Assembly (NCBI GenBank): GCA_934229785.1
Contig: CAKQEA010000006.1
Location: forward strand, 1-64,000
Direction of reading: 5' to 3'
DNA length: 64,000 nt
From: an uncultured Anaeroplasmataceae bacterium
Lineage (GTDB): Bacteria > Bacillota_I > Bacilli_A > Acholeplasmatales > Anaeroplasmataceae
In this document: positions 23,095 to 32,993 of the stretch, one piece after another
Layout: each line of letters begins with the position of its first letter
Numbering within the stretch: the stretch's first letter is position 1
Made by a program: the position numbers and the translations under genes
Notes under the pieces: model-generated
The model's input: only the letters and a program-made list of their open reading frames with translations
The model's database searches: none
What the model was told of the DNA's origin: nothing

Positions 23095-24738
23095 TTATTT
23101 TTTAAATGAAGATTTTAAACCACATGTACGATTAAACACAAGTCTATCTGATGTTGAATCCTTATCAGTTACATAATAACCATTTCTAATAAATTGATAA
23201 TGATCTAATGGCTTAGTATCCTTAAGGAAGCTTTCAACAAAACCATTTGTAACCTTTAACGAATTTGGATTCAATCTTTCCATAAAATCCAAATCCTTGT
23301 TCTCCTCTGTTTCGTCAACCATCAAAGGCTCAAATAACCTAAATTCAGCTGGAATAGCCGTAGCAGCATCAACATAATGAATATTACCATTTGGCTTTCT
23401 TTCGTTAAAATCACCACTCTTAGTTACTGGATCATAAGTAGCATGAACGCAAGTAATGTTGCCATTCTCATCCTTTTCAACTGAAGTAGCCTTAATAAAG
23501 TAAGCTCTCATTAATCTTACCTCAACACCCAAAGCAAGTCTTTTCCAATTTTTATTTGGCTTATTCTCAATAAAATCCTCACGTTCAATATAAACCTCTC
23601 GCGAAAAAGATAACTTTCTTGAACCTAAATCTGGATTTTCAGTATTATTAGGTGCTTCATTCCATTCAACAACACCCTCAGGATAATTATCAATAATAAC
23701 CTTTAGAGGATTAATAACCGCATTAGGTCTTAAAGCCTTAAGCTTTAAATCATTACGTAATTCTTCATCTAATTGATCTGATTCAACAGTTGAATTAACT
23801 CTTGAAAGACCTGTTGAAAGAATAAAACTACGAATTGAATCTGGAGTAAAGCCACGTCTACGTAATCCACATAATGTTGGCATTCTTGGATCATCATAGC
23901 CTGATACCTTTTTAGCATCAACTAATGCTCTTAAATAACGCTTAGACATAATTGTATTAGTAATATTTAATCTACCAAATTCATATTGATGAGGCTTCTT
24001 TTCAATCTCACAATTATCAACAACCCAATCATATAAAACCCTATGGTTATCATACTCTAATGAGCACAACGAGTGAGTAATTCCTTCAAAAGAGTCCTGA
24101 AGTGGATGAGCAAAATCATACATTGGGAAAATACACCATTTAGTTCCTTGACGATGATGATTAATATGTAAAATACGATACATTACTGGATCACGCATAT
24201 TGATATTAGGACTAGCCATATCAATCTTTGCACGTAATGTCTTTTCTCCATCTTTATATTTTCCTTCTCTCATTTCCTCAAATAATTTTAAATTCTCTTC
24301 AACACTTCTATTTCTATATAAAGAATTTTTACCAGGCTCATTTAAGGTACCACGATACTTAGAAATTTCTTCTTGAGATAAATCATCAACATAGGCTAAC
24401 CCTTTTTTAATAAGCATGATTGCCTTTTCGTATGTTTTTTCAAAATAATCAGAACCATAAAAAATATTAGTTGGAGTATACCCTAACCACGCTAAATCCT
24501 CAATAATACCTTCAACAAATTCCTGATCCTCTTTGGCTGGATTTGTATCATCAAAACGAAGATTTGTTGTACCATTAAAGGCCTTCGCTAACTCAAAGTT
24601 AGTAATAATAGCTCTTGCATGACCAATATGTAAATATGCATTAGGCTCTGGAGGGAAACGGGTTGCGATTGCATCAACCTTGCCACTATCTAAGTCATTC
24701 TGCATAATTGTCTTAATAAAATTATTTATCTCTGCCAT
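23095..24738 (-). CDS. glnS: Glutaminyl-tRNA synthetase, 547 aa
   Basis: Class I synthetase charging tRNA-Gln directly. The HIGH motif is in [10 protein letters not shown] and the KMSKS-type motif is [16 protein letters not shown] and [14 protein letters not shown] are typical of GlnRS. The anticodon-binding beta barrels occupy the C-terminal 200 residues. Many Bacillota use the GatCAB route instead, so glnS is a useful taxonomic marker. It has its own terminator and is monocistronic here. Confidence 0.95.
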   Translation of the reverse strand: MAEINNFIKTIMQNDLDSGKVDAIATRFPPEPNAYLHIGHARAIITNFELAKAFNGTTNLRFDDTNPAKEDQEFVEGIIEDLAWLGYTPTNIFYGSDYFEKTYEKAIMLIKKGLAYVDDLSQEEISKYRGTLNEPGKNSLYRNRSVEENLKLFEEMREGKYKDGEKTLRAKIDMASPNINMRDPVMYRILHINHHRQGTKWCIFPMYDFAHPLQDSFEGITHSLCSLEYDNHRVLYDWVVDNCEIEKKPHQYEFGRLNITNTIMSKRYLRALVDAKKVSGYDDPRMPTLCGLRRRGFTPDSIRSFILSTGLSRVNSTVESDQLDEELRNDLKLKALRPNAVINPLKVIIDNYPEGVVEWNEAPNNTENPDLGSRKLSFSREVYIEREDFIENKPNKNWKRLALGVEVRLMRAYFIKATSVEKDENGNITCVHATYDPVTKSGDFNERKPNGNIHYVDAATAIPAEFRLFEPLMVDETEENKDLDFMERLNPNSLKVTNGFVESFLKDTKPLDHYQFIRNGYYVTDKDSTSDRLVFNRTCGLKSSFKK

Positions 24739-24885
24739 AAAATCACCTTTTCTTAAAATAATTAAAACTTTTTAAAACACCTATTAGAAGAAATGTTTTA
24801 AATTATAAAATTATTATATAACAAAATCAACTAAAACTCTATAAAAATATATCTTAATTAAAATTTAGTTTAAATTAAATCTAAA

Positions 24886-25890
24886 TTATTTAGACTCCAA
24901 TTCCAAAGAGGCATCAGCATTTAAAGTTAAATCTGACAAAGTTGGATTTTTTTGATATTGATAATATCCTGCAACCGCAATCATTGCAGCATTATCTGTA
25001 CAATATCTTATAGATGGAATACATACCTCAAATTCATCATTAGCACGTTCAAAGAATCTTTCCTTTAAGCCTTTATTTGCTGAAACACCTCCAGCAACAA
25101 TAATTTGTTTAACATTCTTTTCTCTTGCAAGACGTAATGTTTTATTAACTAAAACCTCACTAACACTTGCTTGAAATGAAGCACATAAATCAGCCACATT
25201 AATTTCCTCACCTCTTTGATGAGCATTATGAGCTAAATTAATTACTGCACTCTTCAATCCGGAAAACGAGAAATTATAGCTGCCATCCTCTAAATAAACT
25301 CTAGGTAAATGATAAGTATCATTACCTTCATGAGCAAGCTTATCAACCATTGGTCCACCAGGATAATTAAGTCCAACAACACGGGCAACCTTGTCATAAG
25401 CTTCACCAACTGCATCGTCTAATGTTTCACCGATTATTTCAAAGCTAAAATGCTCACGCATATAAATAAGCTCAGTATTACCACCAGATACAAGAAGAGC
25501 TATTGCTGGAAATTTCATATCATGCTCAATTGCATTAGCATAAATATGACCAGCCAGATGATGAACACCAATTAAAGGCTTATTAAACATCATGGCAAAT
25601 GTTTTAGCTGCATTAACACCTACAAGTAAAGAACCAATAAGTCCAGGTCCTTGCGTAACTGCAACTAAATCAATATCCTCTGGTTTAACACCTGCAACCT
25701 TAAATGCCTCTTCAAATACCATTGAAACCTGATAAACATGATGACGTGAAGCTACCTCTGGTACAACACCACCAAATTTTTCATGAATTTTAATTTGTGA
25801 ATTAATCACATTTGACAAAACCTCATGTCCATCTCTAACGATGGCAACTGATGTTTCATCACAGCTTGACTCAACTCCTAAAACTAACAT
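24886..25890 (-). CDS. tsaD: tRNA t6A threonylcarbamoyltransferase TsaD, 334 aa
   Basis: The start at 25890 is chosen for GAGGAGTG upstream. An ASKHA-fold metal enzyme that transfers threonylcarbamoyl to A37 of ANN-decoding tRNAs. [14 protein letters not shown], the metal-binding [20 protein letters not shown] and [11 protein letters not shown] are all present. It is the last gene of a leftward block that also holds tsaE and tsaB, so the whole t6A transfer complex is encoded here except TsaC. Confidence 0.95.
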   Translation of the reverse strand: MLVLGVESSCDETSVAIVRDGHEVLSNVINSQIKIHEKFGGVVPEVASRHHVYQVSMVFEEAFKVAGVKPEDIDLVAVTQGPGLIGSLLVGVNAAKTFAMMFNKPLIGVHHLAGHIYANAIEHDMKFPAIALLVSGGNTELIYMREHFSFEIIGETLDDAVGEAYDKVARVVGLNYPGGPMVDKLAHEGNDTYHLPRVYLEDGSYNFSFSGLKSAVINLAHNAHQRGEEINVADLCASFQASVSEVLVNKTLRLAREKNVKQIIVAGGVSANKGLKERFFERANDEFEVCIPSIRYCTDNAAMIAVAGYYQYQKNPTLSDLTLNADASLELESK

Positions 25891-25894
25891 ACAA

Positions 25895-26374
25895 TCACTC
25901 CTCATGAACCTTACAAGAAATTTTATCTACCTCAATAACCCAAATAACCGTCATATCAAAAGCCTTTGGATTGTAATCATACTCATCCTTATGAGTGTAA
26001 TGTCGCATAATTAAATCCATTGCATTGATTTTATCTTTCATAGATTCTAAAATACCAGCTTCACCTGTACCAATTACGCTTTTATAGCCACAAGTATAAG
26101 AACAATCATCTTCACCTTTTTTAAAAACATCACTCATAAAATCAAGTTCAAAGCCAACATGAGGATATTTTTTTAATAAATCTATTTTTCTGCCACTTGC
26201 TGCACCATGAATATAAAAAGCACGCTTTCCCTCTTTTGTATAACCAAAGCCAAAATTAAAAGGAACAATGTAAACCTCATTACAATCGACAAAGCCAACT
26301 CTAATTACCTTACACTCTTCAATTATTTCATCTATTTTATCATCATCAAGTATTTCACGTTCGCTTCTACGCAT
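25895..26374 (-). CDS. FMN-binding pyridoxamine oxidase/NimA-like protein, 159 aa
   Basis: A split-barrel flavoprotein of the NimA/pyridoxamine-oxidase-like group. It opens with [20 protein letters not shown], then the FMN-site strands [20 protein letters not shown] and [15 protein letters not shown], and later [12 protein letters not shown]. These proteins bind FMN or heme and act as small reductases; the substrate is unknown. It overlaps the ybaK gene by 8 nt and lies 4 nt before tsaD. Confidence 0.8.
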   Translation of the reverse strand: MRRSEREILDDDKIDEIIEECKVIRVGFVDCNEVYIVPFNFGFGYTKEGKRAFYIHGAASGRKIDLLKKYPHVGFELDFMSDVFKKGEDDCSYTCGYKSVIGTGEAGILESMKDKINAMDLIMRHYTHKDEYDYNPKAFDMTVIWVIEVDKISCKVHEE

Positions 26375-26849
26375 TTACATCCCTCACAATATTTTTAAAA
26401 TCTATTCTAATAACTTTCTTTAAATCATTAGGATTCATATCAATTTGAAGACCTATTTTCCCACCAGAAAAAATAACATTACTATAGTTTAAGGCACTAT
26501 CATCCATTATAGTTTTAAAGCTCTTCTTCATCCCAATTAAAGAACATCCTCCTCTAATATAGCCTGTAAGTGGTAGTAGTTCTTTTACTGCTACCATTTC
26601 TAATGATTTGACATTAAAAGCCTTAGCTGCTTTTTTTAAATCCAATTCCTTTGAAACGGGAATAGCACAAACAAAATGCTCATTATTAGATACACAAACC
26701 AATGTTTTAAAAACCTGAAGTGGATTTTGATTTAACAATTTTGCGACCTCACATCCATCAACACATACCCCTTCTTCATGAGGATATTCATAAACAGCAT
26801 ATTTAATCTTTTTTTGATCTAAAATTCTCATCACATTTGTTTTATCCAT
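26367..26849 (-). CDS. ybaK: Cys-tRNA(Pro)/aminoacyl-tRNA deacylase YbaK, 160 aa
   Basis: A single YbaK/ProX-fold editing domain that hydrolyses mischarged tRNA (mainly Cys-tRNA-Pro). The catalytic-site lysine lies in VFKTLVC; PVSKELDLKKAAKA, TGYIRGGCSLIGMKK and IFSGGKIGLQI are family hallmarks. Length is usual. It lies in the t6A operon between the GNAT and FMN genes. Confidence 0.88.
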   Translation of the reverse strand: MDKTNVMRILDQKKIKYAVYEYPHEEGVCVDGCEVAKLLNQNPLQVFKTLVCVSNNEHFVCAIPVSKELDLKKAAKAFNVKSLEMVAVKELLPLTGYIRGGCSLIGMKKSFKTIMDDSALNYSNVIFSGGKIGLQIDMNPNDLKKVIRIDFKNIVRDVNA

Positions 26850-26853
26850 ACAA

Positions 26854-27981
26854 CTACACCTTCTTTAAATATCTAAAATATTGACTGACCTGATTAAATC
26901 CCATTTTTCTATACATTCCCATTAAATTAACATCAGTATCAATAATCAAATCACTACATCCATACTTAATTAAATCAACTATTGCTGCTTTAAGCAAAGC
27001 TTGACCAATGCCATTATGTTGATATTCATCTAAAACAAAAAAATCATCAATCTTAGCATAATTATCAAGCTTAAATGTATGCAAATAACCAACAATTTTA
27101 TCATTATAATAAGCAAGATAAACATTTAATCTATGATAAATATAATCCATATCAATAAGGCTTCTTAAACTACCTAAAGCATATTTCTCACCAAAAATCT
27201 TTTCTTCATTGAAAATGAAATTCTTAGCTGAGATTACATTGCTTGAATCCAATCTCTTTACATTGACATTATCATTTTTTAAAAATTTGATTGAATAAAG
27301 ATTAGCATGCATAATAGCATTACAAGAAATTTCATAATCTAAAAATTTATAGTTTAAATCCTCATTTGATACAAAATGAATAAAACCATCAAATTTATTT
27401 TTAAGTAATTCGTCAATATTTGTTTTAGAATCAATTTTATAATAATTATGATAATACTTAAGTGGTTCTTTTTCGTCAATAACCCTTATGGAATCAAAAA
27501 GATATTCTCTTTCAACAAATAAATCATAATAAGCATCATTAACATCATCAAAGGGAATAAAAACCTTTTGCATAACAATAGCATTTTCTTCGTTTTGATA
27601 ATAATTTTTTCTAACATTTATCTTTTTAAACCCAAAAAGTTCATAGACATGAACAGCTCTTTTATTTGACTCTCTAACCTCTAATATTGCTGAAATAGCC
27701 ATTTTTGAATAAAAATAACTTAAAGTATAGTTAAGTAACTCCCTACCAATACCTTTATTTTGATAATCACTAGAAACACAAAAATTTAATATTTCAACAT
27801 CATATCCATCAAAGTTACAAGATATATAACCTTTAACACCCATATCATCATAAACAAAGGCATAGCTAAATTCACTTTCAATAAAAGATTTAAGCATATC
27901 AGAACCTAATGTGGTATTTAATACATCATTTTCTAAAAAAACAACTTTATCAATATCGTCACTTTTAAGTCTTCTTATCAT
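26854..27981 (-). CDS. Double GNAT acetyltransferase, RimI-like N-terminal half, 375 aa
   Basis: Two GNAT domains in one chain. The N-terminal 140 residues look like RimI (VSSDYQNKGIGRELLNYTL, the acetyl-CoA loop, then VRESNKRAVHVYELFGFKKI). The C-terminal 120 residues form a second GNAT (VLDEYQHNGIGQALLKAAI). A divergent linker of about 100 residues connects them. RimI normally sits between tsaB and tsaD and acetylates ribosomal protein S18; here it is replaced by this fusion, overlapping tsaB by 4 nt. The target of the second domain is unknown. Confidence 0.8.
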   Translation of the reverse strand: MIRRLKSDDIDKVVFLENDVLNTTLGSDMLKSFIESEFSYAFVYDDMGVKGYISCNFDGYDVEILNFCVSSDYQNKGIGRELLNYTLSYFYSKMAISAILEVRESNKRAVHVYELFGFKKINVRKNYYQNEENAIVMQKVFIPFDDVNDAYYDLFVEREYLFDSIRVIDEKEPLKYYHNYYKIDSKTNIDELLKNKFDGFIHFVSNEDLNYKFLDYEISCNAIMHANLYSIKFLKNDNVNVKRLDSSNVISAKNFIFNEEKIFGEKYALGSLRSLIDMDYIYHRLNVYLAYYNDKIVGYLHTFKLDNYAKIDDFFVLDEYQHNGIGQALLKAAIVDLIKYGCSDLIIDTDVNLMGMYRKMGFNQVSQYFRYLKKV

Positions 27982-28553
27982 TTTAAATTTCTCTCAGCTT
28001 CAGTTTCTCTTAAATAATTAGGCACAAGTAAATGGGGCTCTAACACCTTATTTGCATGATTAATAACATAATTTACATCAACCTTAAAATTGTCCTCTGT
28101 AACCTCACAATCATGACTGACACCTTTTATTTCCTCATAAGAATACATACCTTCTTTTAATATTTCTTTATCATTATCCATATCAAAAACACCGCCAAAG
28201 GCATTACCACGACGTGCATCAATCATTGAAGCAGCAATTCCTAATTTTGAAGATGCCATAAGCTTTAAAGTAGAAATAGTATATAAATCAATATGCTTAA
28301 ATACCGCAAGCATCTTAGCAACAGTCACAGCCATTCTAACACCAGTATAAGATCCTGGTCCATAGCCAACAATAACCCTATTTAAATCATCACAACTTAA
28401 ATTATTGCTCTTTAAAGCCTCATCAACAACAAAGACAATATTTTTTGCATGATCATTTCTACCTTCGATGTATTTTTCATATAAAATGTTACCATCATCA
28501 ACTAAAGAAATATATAAAGTTTTTGTTGCTGAATCTAAAATTAATGATTTCAT
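27978..28553 (-). CDS. tsaB: t6A complex subunit TsaB, 191 aa
   Basis: An inactive TsaD paralogue that forms the dimeric core of the t6A transfer complex. ILDSATKTLYISLV and the invariant GPGSYTGVRMAVTVAKML are present, and AASMIDARRGNAFGGVF is typical. Length is normal for Bacillota. It overlaps tsaE and the GNAT gene by 4 nt on each side. Confidence 0.93.
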   Translation of the reverse strand: MKSLILDSATKTLYISLVDDGNILYEKYIEGRNDHAKNIVFVVDEALKSNNLSCDDLNRVIVGYGPGSYTGVRMAVTVAKMLAVFKHIDLYTISTLKLMASSKLGIAASMIDARRGNAFGGVFDMDNDKEILKEGMYSYEEIKGVSHDCEVTEDNFKVDVNYVINHANKVLEPHLLVPNYLRETEAERNLK

Positions 28554-28996
28554 TTTAAATCACCTACAATTTCCTCGTAGTGCCTACCTACACCACTAAT
28601 CTCTATATCACGTTCAAATTCTGATATACGTGTTAAACAAATATTTAAATAATTTTTTGGTAAAATTTCATCAACTTGATGAGGCCATTCAATTACACAT
28701 ACACCATCTGACTCAATATATTCCTCTAAATCAAAATCCTGATTTAATCCATTAAGCCTATATAAATCTAAATGGTATAGTGGGCATTTCCCCTTGTAGC
28801 ACTTAACTATAGTAAATGTTGGGGAATTAATAATTTTAGTTACACCTAAAGCTTGTCCAATTCCCTTAGTTATTGTAGTCTTACCACATGATAAATCACC
28901 AGTAAGTAAAACAACGTCGCCAGGATTTAAAAGGGTACCTATTTTTTTACCAATTTCAATCGTTTCATTTGCATTTTTTGTAATATATTTTTTCAT
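28550..28996 (-). CDS. tsaE: t6A complex ATPase TsaE, 148 aa
   Basis: A small P-loop ATPase required for t6A turnover. Walker A GDLSCGKTT (Ser-Cys variant), switch region INSPTFTIVKCY, LYHLDLYRL, and CVIEWPHQV near the Walker B. The start at 28996 is preferred over 29008 because GGTGAAG lies upstream of it. First gene of the operon; a TATAAT (29014-29019, minus) is a likely -10. Confidence 0.92.
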   Translation of the reverse strand: MKKYITKNANETIEIGKKIGTLLNPGDVVLLTGDLSCGKTTITKGIGQALGVTKIINSPTFTIVKCYKGKCPLYHLDLYRLNGLNQDFDLEEYIESDGVCVIEWPHQVDEILPKNYLNICLTRISEFERDIEISGVGRHYEEIVGDLK

Positions 28997-29040
28997 ACAC
29001 TTCACCATCTATCATTATATCACAAAATAGGAAAAGAAAA

Positions 29041-29093
29041 ACTGGAAAATTAACAACTCAAAGTTAAAAAGCTTAAGAGTTATTCTTTCCAGT
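29041..29093 (-). terminator. Terminator of the GNAT gene
   Basis: A long hairpin: ACTGGAAA/TTTCCAGT outside and AACTC/GAGTT inside, then TTTTTCTTTT on the minus strand, separating the GNAT gene from the t6A operon promoter. Confidence 0.6.
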
Positions 29094-29106
29094 TAAAAAT
29101 AAAATA

Positions 29107-29682
29107 TTATTTTTTTATAGTTCGCTTATAAATAAATGTTTTTATTGTTCTATCATACAAATTAATAAAATAAGTTTCTACAAGTTCAAAATTTAACTTT
29201 TCATAATATTTATAATTACATGTTTCATCCGTCCACAAATAAATATTACCAAGCCCACTTGCTTTGACATCAGAAATCAATTTATTTATTAAATCCATAC
29301 CACCATGATGAATTTTACTAGCAATAAGCCCTAAATATACTGAATCATTATTCATATGTGCTAAAACCCTATTGTGATTATCTTCAATATATTTTAAATA
29401 CTCATAAGCTTTTTTTTGATTTTCATTTGATAAAGTTAAAACACTTTTATTAAAAAACTCAATACTATTATTTTTCTCATTTTTCAAACATGATAATAAA
29501 AAAGCTCTAACATTACCATCATCAATTACATAAGAATACTTATTATCATACAAATAGTATCTTACCAAAAAATGATAAATAAAATGTTGAAGTTCTAAAT
29601 CCATTTCAACTTCATTTTTCCAATAATCCTCTGTGATATACTCAACCATATCATAATCTGATTCATTATAATTTCTTATCAA
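29107..29682 (-). CDS. GNAT-family acetyltransferase, 191 aa
   Basis: A divergent GNAT: MIRNYNESDYDMVEYI is the usual N-terminal strand-helix, KIHHGGMDLINKLISDVKAS replaces the Q/RxxGxG loop with HHGG, and YYEKLNFELVETYFINLYD is the typical C-terminal strand. Substrate unknown. It is a single gene with its own terminator. Confidence 0.7.
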   Translation of the reverse strand: MIRNYNESDYDMVEYITEDYWKNEVEMDLELQHFIYHFLVRYYLYDNKYSYVIDDGNVRAFLLSCLKNEKNNSIEFFNKSVLTLSNENQKKAYEYLKYIEDNHNRVLAHMNNDSVYLGLIASKIHHGGMDLINKLISDVKASGLGNIYLWTDETCNYKYYEKLNFELVETYFINLYDRTIKTFIYKRTIKK

Positions 29683-29727
29683 CTATCTCACCTCCAAATT
29701 AAAGTAAGAGACTATCAAAAAGATAGT

Positions 29728-30657
29728 CTACATACCTAATACCTTTTCCTCCTCAGGTGGAAGAATACTTATTTTTTTAGCATGGAGCATAACAACATCC
29801 TCCTTAGCTAAATCAGAATAATTAATCTCAACACTACATTCAATATAAATACAATCATCTATATGAACCTCTGTATGAGTTTCATTAATAACCTCATAGC
29901 CTAAAAATTGAATATCCTCAGCACAACAAGTCATAACCTTTCTTCCTAGTACAAATGTTTTAGGAGTAATATCACGAACAAAAGCCTTAAACTTGAAAAT
30001 TTTATTCATATATTTTTCATGATTATCAAATACCTCTATATACCAAGTAGGATAAACATCCTCTTCAAAAGCAATAACATCCTTTGATAAATCATAAGGT
30101 AAATCCTCATCAAGCATAGCACTTAATCTACCATTTGCACCTTCAAAGGCAATTTGAGCTTGCTGATTTAAAGCTCTTATCCACCTTCTAAATTGTGACA
30201 ATTCCTTAACACCATCGCAACGATTAAAAATAACAAGTGAAGAATCTTTAACTAGCATCTGAAATATTTTCTTCATATCGTTATTATTAAACATAACCTT
30301 AAAAGATGACGAATCAATCAAAGTAATTTGTTGATAAATTACCATTCCTCTTGGAAATTCCTGCTCATCCCAATTAAAAAAGCTATTATATTCAATAACA
30401 TATTGATTAGCATGATACTTCTTATGTAACTGACGCATATAATCAGGATTTAAATCTAATTGATCTTCAATATATTCGACATGAACCTTATATTTTTCAC
30501 ACCAATCATCATCATACTCAACTTCGCCCTGTTCACAAGCAATAACAACAGTTGAATTATTTTGATAATTATCATTATTTTCAATAATTTCCTTAATAAT
30601 TGTAGTTTTTCCACTTTCGAGGAAACCATTTAAAACAAATAGTGGAATTTCTTTCAC
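29728..30657 (-). CDS. CobW-like GTPase with TIGR03943/DUF1980-like C terminus, 309 aa
   Basis: G3E-type P-loop GTPase: Walker A NGFLESGKTTII, ACEQGEVEYDD, LIDSSSFK and FNRCDG (NKxD position). It lacks the CxCC metal motif of its neighbour. The C-terminal 90 residues (FKFKAFVRDI, FVLGRKVMTCCAEDIQFLGY) resemble the DUF1980 protein that usually accompanies such GTPases as a separate gene, so this looks like a fusion. It lies 15 nt after the second CobW-type gene; the pair probably handles zinc or another metal. Confidence 0.75.
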   Translation of the reverse strand: MKEIPLFVLNGFLESGKTTIIKEIIENNDNYQNNSTVVIACEQGEVEYDDDWCEKYKVHVEYIEDQLDLNPDYMRQLHKKYHANQYVIEYNSFFNWDEQEFPRGMVIYQQITLIDSSSFKVMFNNNDMKKIFQMLVKDSSLVIFNRCDGVKELSQFRRWIRALNQQAQIAFEGANGRLSAMLDEDLPYDLSKDVIAFEEDVYPTWYIEVFDNHEKYMNKIFKFKAFVRDITPKTFVLGRKVMTCCAEDIQFLGYEVINETHTEVHIDDCIYIECSVEINYSDLAKEDVVMLHAKKISILPPEEEKVLGM

Positions 30658-30672
30658 AACAAAATCCTCCTA

Positions 30673-31776
30673 TTAAAATAATTTCTTTATTTCATCCTCA
30701 TTAATATGAGAACCAATCACAACAATTTTACCCATAGGAATTGGTTTATTTTCTTCAAATTCAACCTCTTCTGGAGTTAAATTAAATACATACCACTTTA
30801 AATCAGTTCCTTGAATAATTCCCTTAGAACGAACAATCATACCATACTTACCATCAGCCATATCATTAAGTAAAGATTTTAAAACATCAATATCATATTT
30901 CTTTACAGTTTCAATACCAACTGAAGTAAATATTTCATCTGCGTGATGATGATGCTCATGGTCATGACATCCACATTCACATTCTTCATCGTGATGGTGA
31001 TGATGCTCATGGTCATGACATCCACATTCACATTCCTCATCGTGATGGTGATGATGCTCATGGTCGTGACATCCACATTCACATTCTTCATCGTGGCTAT
31101 GATGCTCATGGTCGTGACATCCACATTCACATTCCTCATCATGATGGTGATGATGCTCATGCTCTAATTCCTCTAACAAATTTAAATCAACACCTTCATA
31201 AGCATTTAATAATTCATCATCTGAAAGTGTAGCAATTGGAGTTGTAACAACAACACAATGATCATTATGCTTACGAATAATCTCTAAAGCATTTTTAGCA
31301 TTTTCTTCCTTGCAAATATCCATTCTACTTAAAATTACTGTATGAGCATTTTCTATTTGATCTTCAAAAAATTCACCAAAATTTCTATCATACATCTTAG
31401 CTTTTTTAGCATCTACCATACAAACAAGTGAATGAATATAATCCTTCAATCCAGCAGACTGAATTGCCTTAACAACATCAGATAGCTTACCAACTCCTGA
31501 TGGTTCAATTAAAATACGATCAGGATTAAATTTTTCAATAACTTCATTCAATGATTTAGAAAAATCACCAACAAGTGAGCAACAAATACAGCCCTGTGAT
31601 AATTCCTTTATTTCAATTTTACTATCAGTAAGGATATCTGTATCTACAGAAACCTCTCCATATTCATTTTCAATTAATACGACATTTTCATTTTTTAATT
31701 TAGTTTCAAGTAATCTTTTAATAAATGTAGTCTTACCTGCACCTAAGAAACCAGAAATAACATCAATTTTCAACAT
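30673..31776 (-). CDS. CobW/ZigA-like metallochaperone GTPase with His/Cys repeats, 367 aa
   Basis: G3E GTPase: Walker A SGFLGAGKTTF, ENEYGEVSVD, metal motif GCICCSL (CxCC), LIEPSGVG and SRMD. Between the GTPase and the CobW_C domain (WYVFNLTPEEVEF, PIPMGKIVVIG) lies a His/Cys-rich tract (about 204-279) of four near-identical units built on DEECECGCHDHEHHHH. This is a large metal sink, larger than the usual His loop. It likely delivers zinc, cobalt or nickel to client proteins. Start has an AAGGA site. Confidence 0.88.
   Translation of the reverse strand: MLKIDVISGFLGAGKTTFIKRLLETKLKNENVVLIENEYGEVSVDTDILTDSKIEIKELSQGCICCSLVGDFSKSLNEVIEKFNPDRILIEPSGVGKLSDVVKAIQSAGLKDYIHSLVCMVDAKKAKMYDRNFGEFFEDQIENAHTVILSRMDICKEENAKNALEIIRKHNDHCVVVTTPIATLSDDELLNAYEGVDLNLLEELEHEHHHHHDEECECGCHDHEHHSHDEECECGCHDHEHHHHHDEECECGCHDHEHHHHHDEECECGCHDHEHHHHADEIFTSVGIETVKKYDIDVLKSLLNDMADGKYGMIVRSKGIIQGTDLKWYVFNLTPEEVEFEENKPIPMGKIVVIGSHINEDEIKKLF
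30941..31165. repeat. In-frame tandem repeat encoding His/Cys units
   Basis: Four copies of a unit of 48-51 nt within the CobW-type gene, nearly identical at DNA level, including a GTGATGATG microsatellite. Copy number is likely to vary between strains. Open frames on other strands or frames here are shadows. Confidence 0.85.
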
Positions 31777-31864
31777 AATTTTATCCTTCCTTCAAGTATA
31801 TATTATAACTCATTTTAAGGCTTTTAACAACTGAAAAACCAGAACAATATGTTCTGGTCATTTC

Positions 31865-32887
31865 CTATTCTACCTTTGTTTTAGTAGATAATCTCTTTTT
31901 TCTTTCTTCATATGCCTGACGAAGCATCTTAATATTTCTTAAGCATTCTGCAACCTTAGATCCATCGCCAATAGATTTATAATATGTCATTGCAACAGCA
32001 TAGTTTCTTCTTTGAAGTAATTTATCAGCCTGTGCCTTTAGCTTCTCCTTTGCCAAAGCCTTAGATTGCTCAGATGTTGTTGGACTATCTAAAACTTTGC
32101 AATAAATATCATATGCTTCCTTTGTTCTTCTCATCTTTGAGTCATAAGCCCAAGATGTTTCATAAAGATAACCAAGATTATATAAAGCATCAGGACTTCC
32201 AAGCTCAATCGCTTTTTTTAAATATCTTTCAGCAAATTCAAGATTTTTAGTTTGTGTATATAACCAACCCAAATTATTACAAATTTGGCTTTGAGAATCA
32301 ACATCTTGAATTGGTAGACAAATAGAATAATAATTAATTGCTTTGTCACAATTCATAAGTTGAGTATATGCGGCAGCAATTTTTTCCTTAACCTGTAAAT
32401 CCTTAATAGTAAATACCTTTAATAAATAACATAAAGCCCAAACATAATTGCCTGTAGCATATAAATGCATAGCCTCTTCTCTAAGCTTTTTCTTGTTGAA
32501 AAAATTAACATTAAGCTTATATCCACCAACCATTATGCAACAAATATCATTAGCTAAAGCCTCTAATGGGTATCCCTCTTTAACTTCGATTTCATTCATA
32601 TTGAATTTATTTTGATATGTGCTTTTTAATATATATGCAGCAACAATTTGGCATTTATTATCAGCCTTTACAATTTCTCTTAAATAATCTCTATAATCAA
32701 AATCCTCAGAAATATGAAGCAAAATTAAACAAGAGCTATGCTTTATATCATTTAAAACATTTTTATCCTTATCTGATACCTTTTCAAAAAGATGAACATC
32801 GACATGCTTATCATTTAAAATGTCAGCTAACTGATTGGCAATTTCTACATCCTGGGGTAGATATTCTAATGTTACGTAGTTTTCCAT
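31865..32887 (-). CDS. TIR-like domain plus TPR repeats, 340 aa
   Basis: The first 130 residues look like a TIR/TIR-2 fold (YVTLEYLPQDVEIANQLADI, a central ILLHIS strand, then YRDYLREIV), though no catalytic Glu can be assigned with confidence. Residues 140-330 form TPR/Sel1-type helical repeats (NLGWLYTQTKNLEFAERYLK, NLGYLYETSWAYDSKMRR). Bacterial TIR-TPR proteins serve in signalling or antiphage NAD depletion. This one stands alone between a metallochaperone and an ABC importer, without a partner gene, so a scaffold role is equally possible. Confidence 0.6.
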   Translation of the reverse strand: MENYVTLEYLPQDVEIANQLADILNDKHVDVHLFEKVSDKDKNVLNDIKHSSCLILLHISEDFDYRDYLREIVKADNKCQIVAAYILKSTYQNKFNMNEIEVKEGYPLEALANDICCIMVGGYKLNVNFFNKKKLREEAMHLYATGNYVWALCYLLKVFTIKDLQVKEKIAAAYTQLMNCDKAINYYSICLPIQDVDSQSQICNNLGWLYTQTKNLEFAERYLKKAIELGSPDALYNLGYLYETSWAYDSKMRRTKEAYDIYCKVLDSPTTSEQSKALAKEKLKAQADKLLQRRNYAVAMTYYKSIGDGSKVAECLRNIKMLRQAYEERKKRLSTKTKVE

Positions 32888-32993
32888 ACCCTACATCTCC
32901 TTTATCGCACTAAAACTTATTATATATTTGAATTATAGCACATATGACAAAAAATATGCAATCGTTTTCATTCCTTTTTGTTCTAATTTTATA

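Noticed and set aside
30941..31165. CRISPR-like spaced repeats
   Set aside because: Units are contiguous, in frame and encode the His/Cys tract; there are no spacers and no cas genes.
30903..31167. Met/Thr- and Ile/Asn-rich frames overlapping the CobW-type gene
   Set aside because: Shadows of the tandem His/Cys repeat in other frames.
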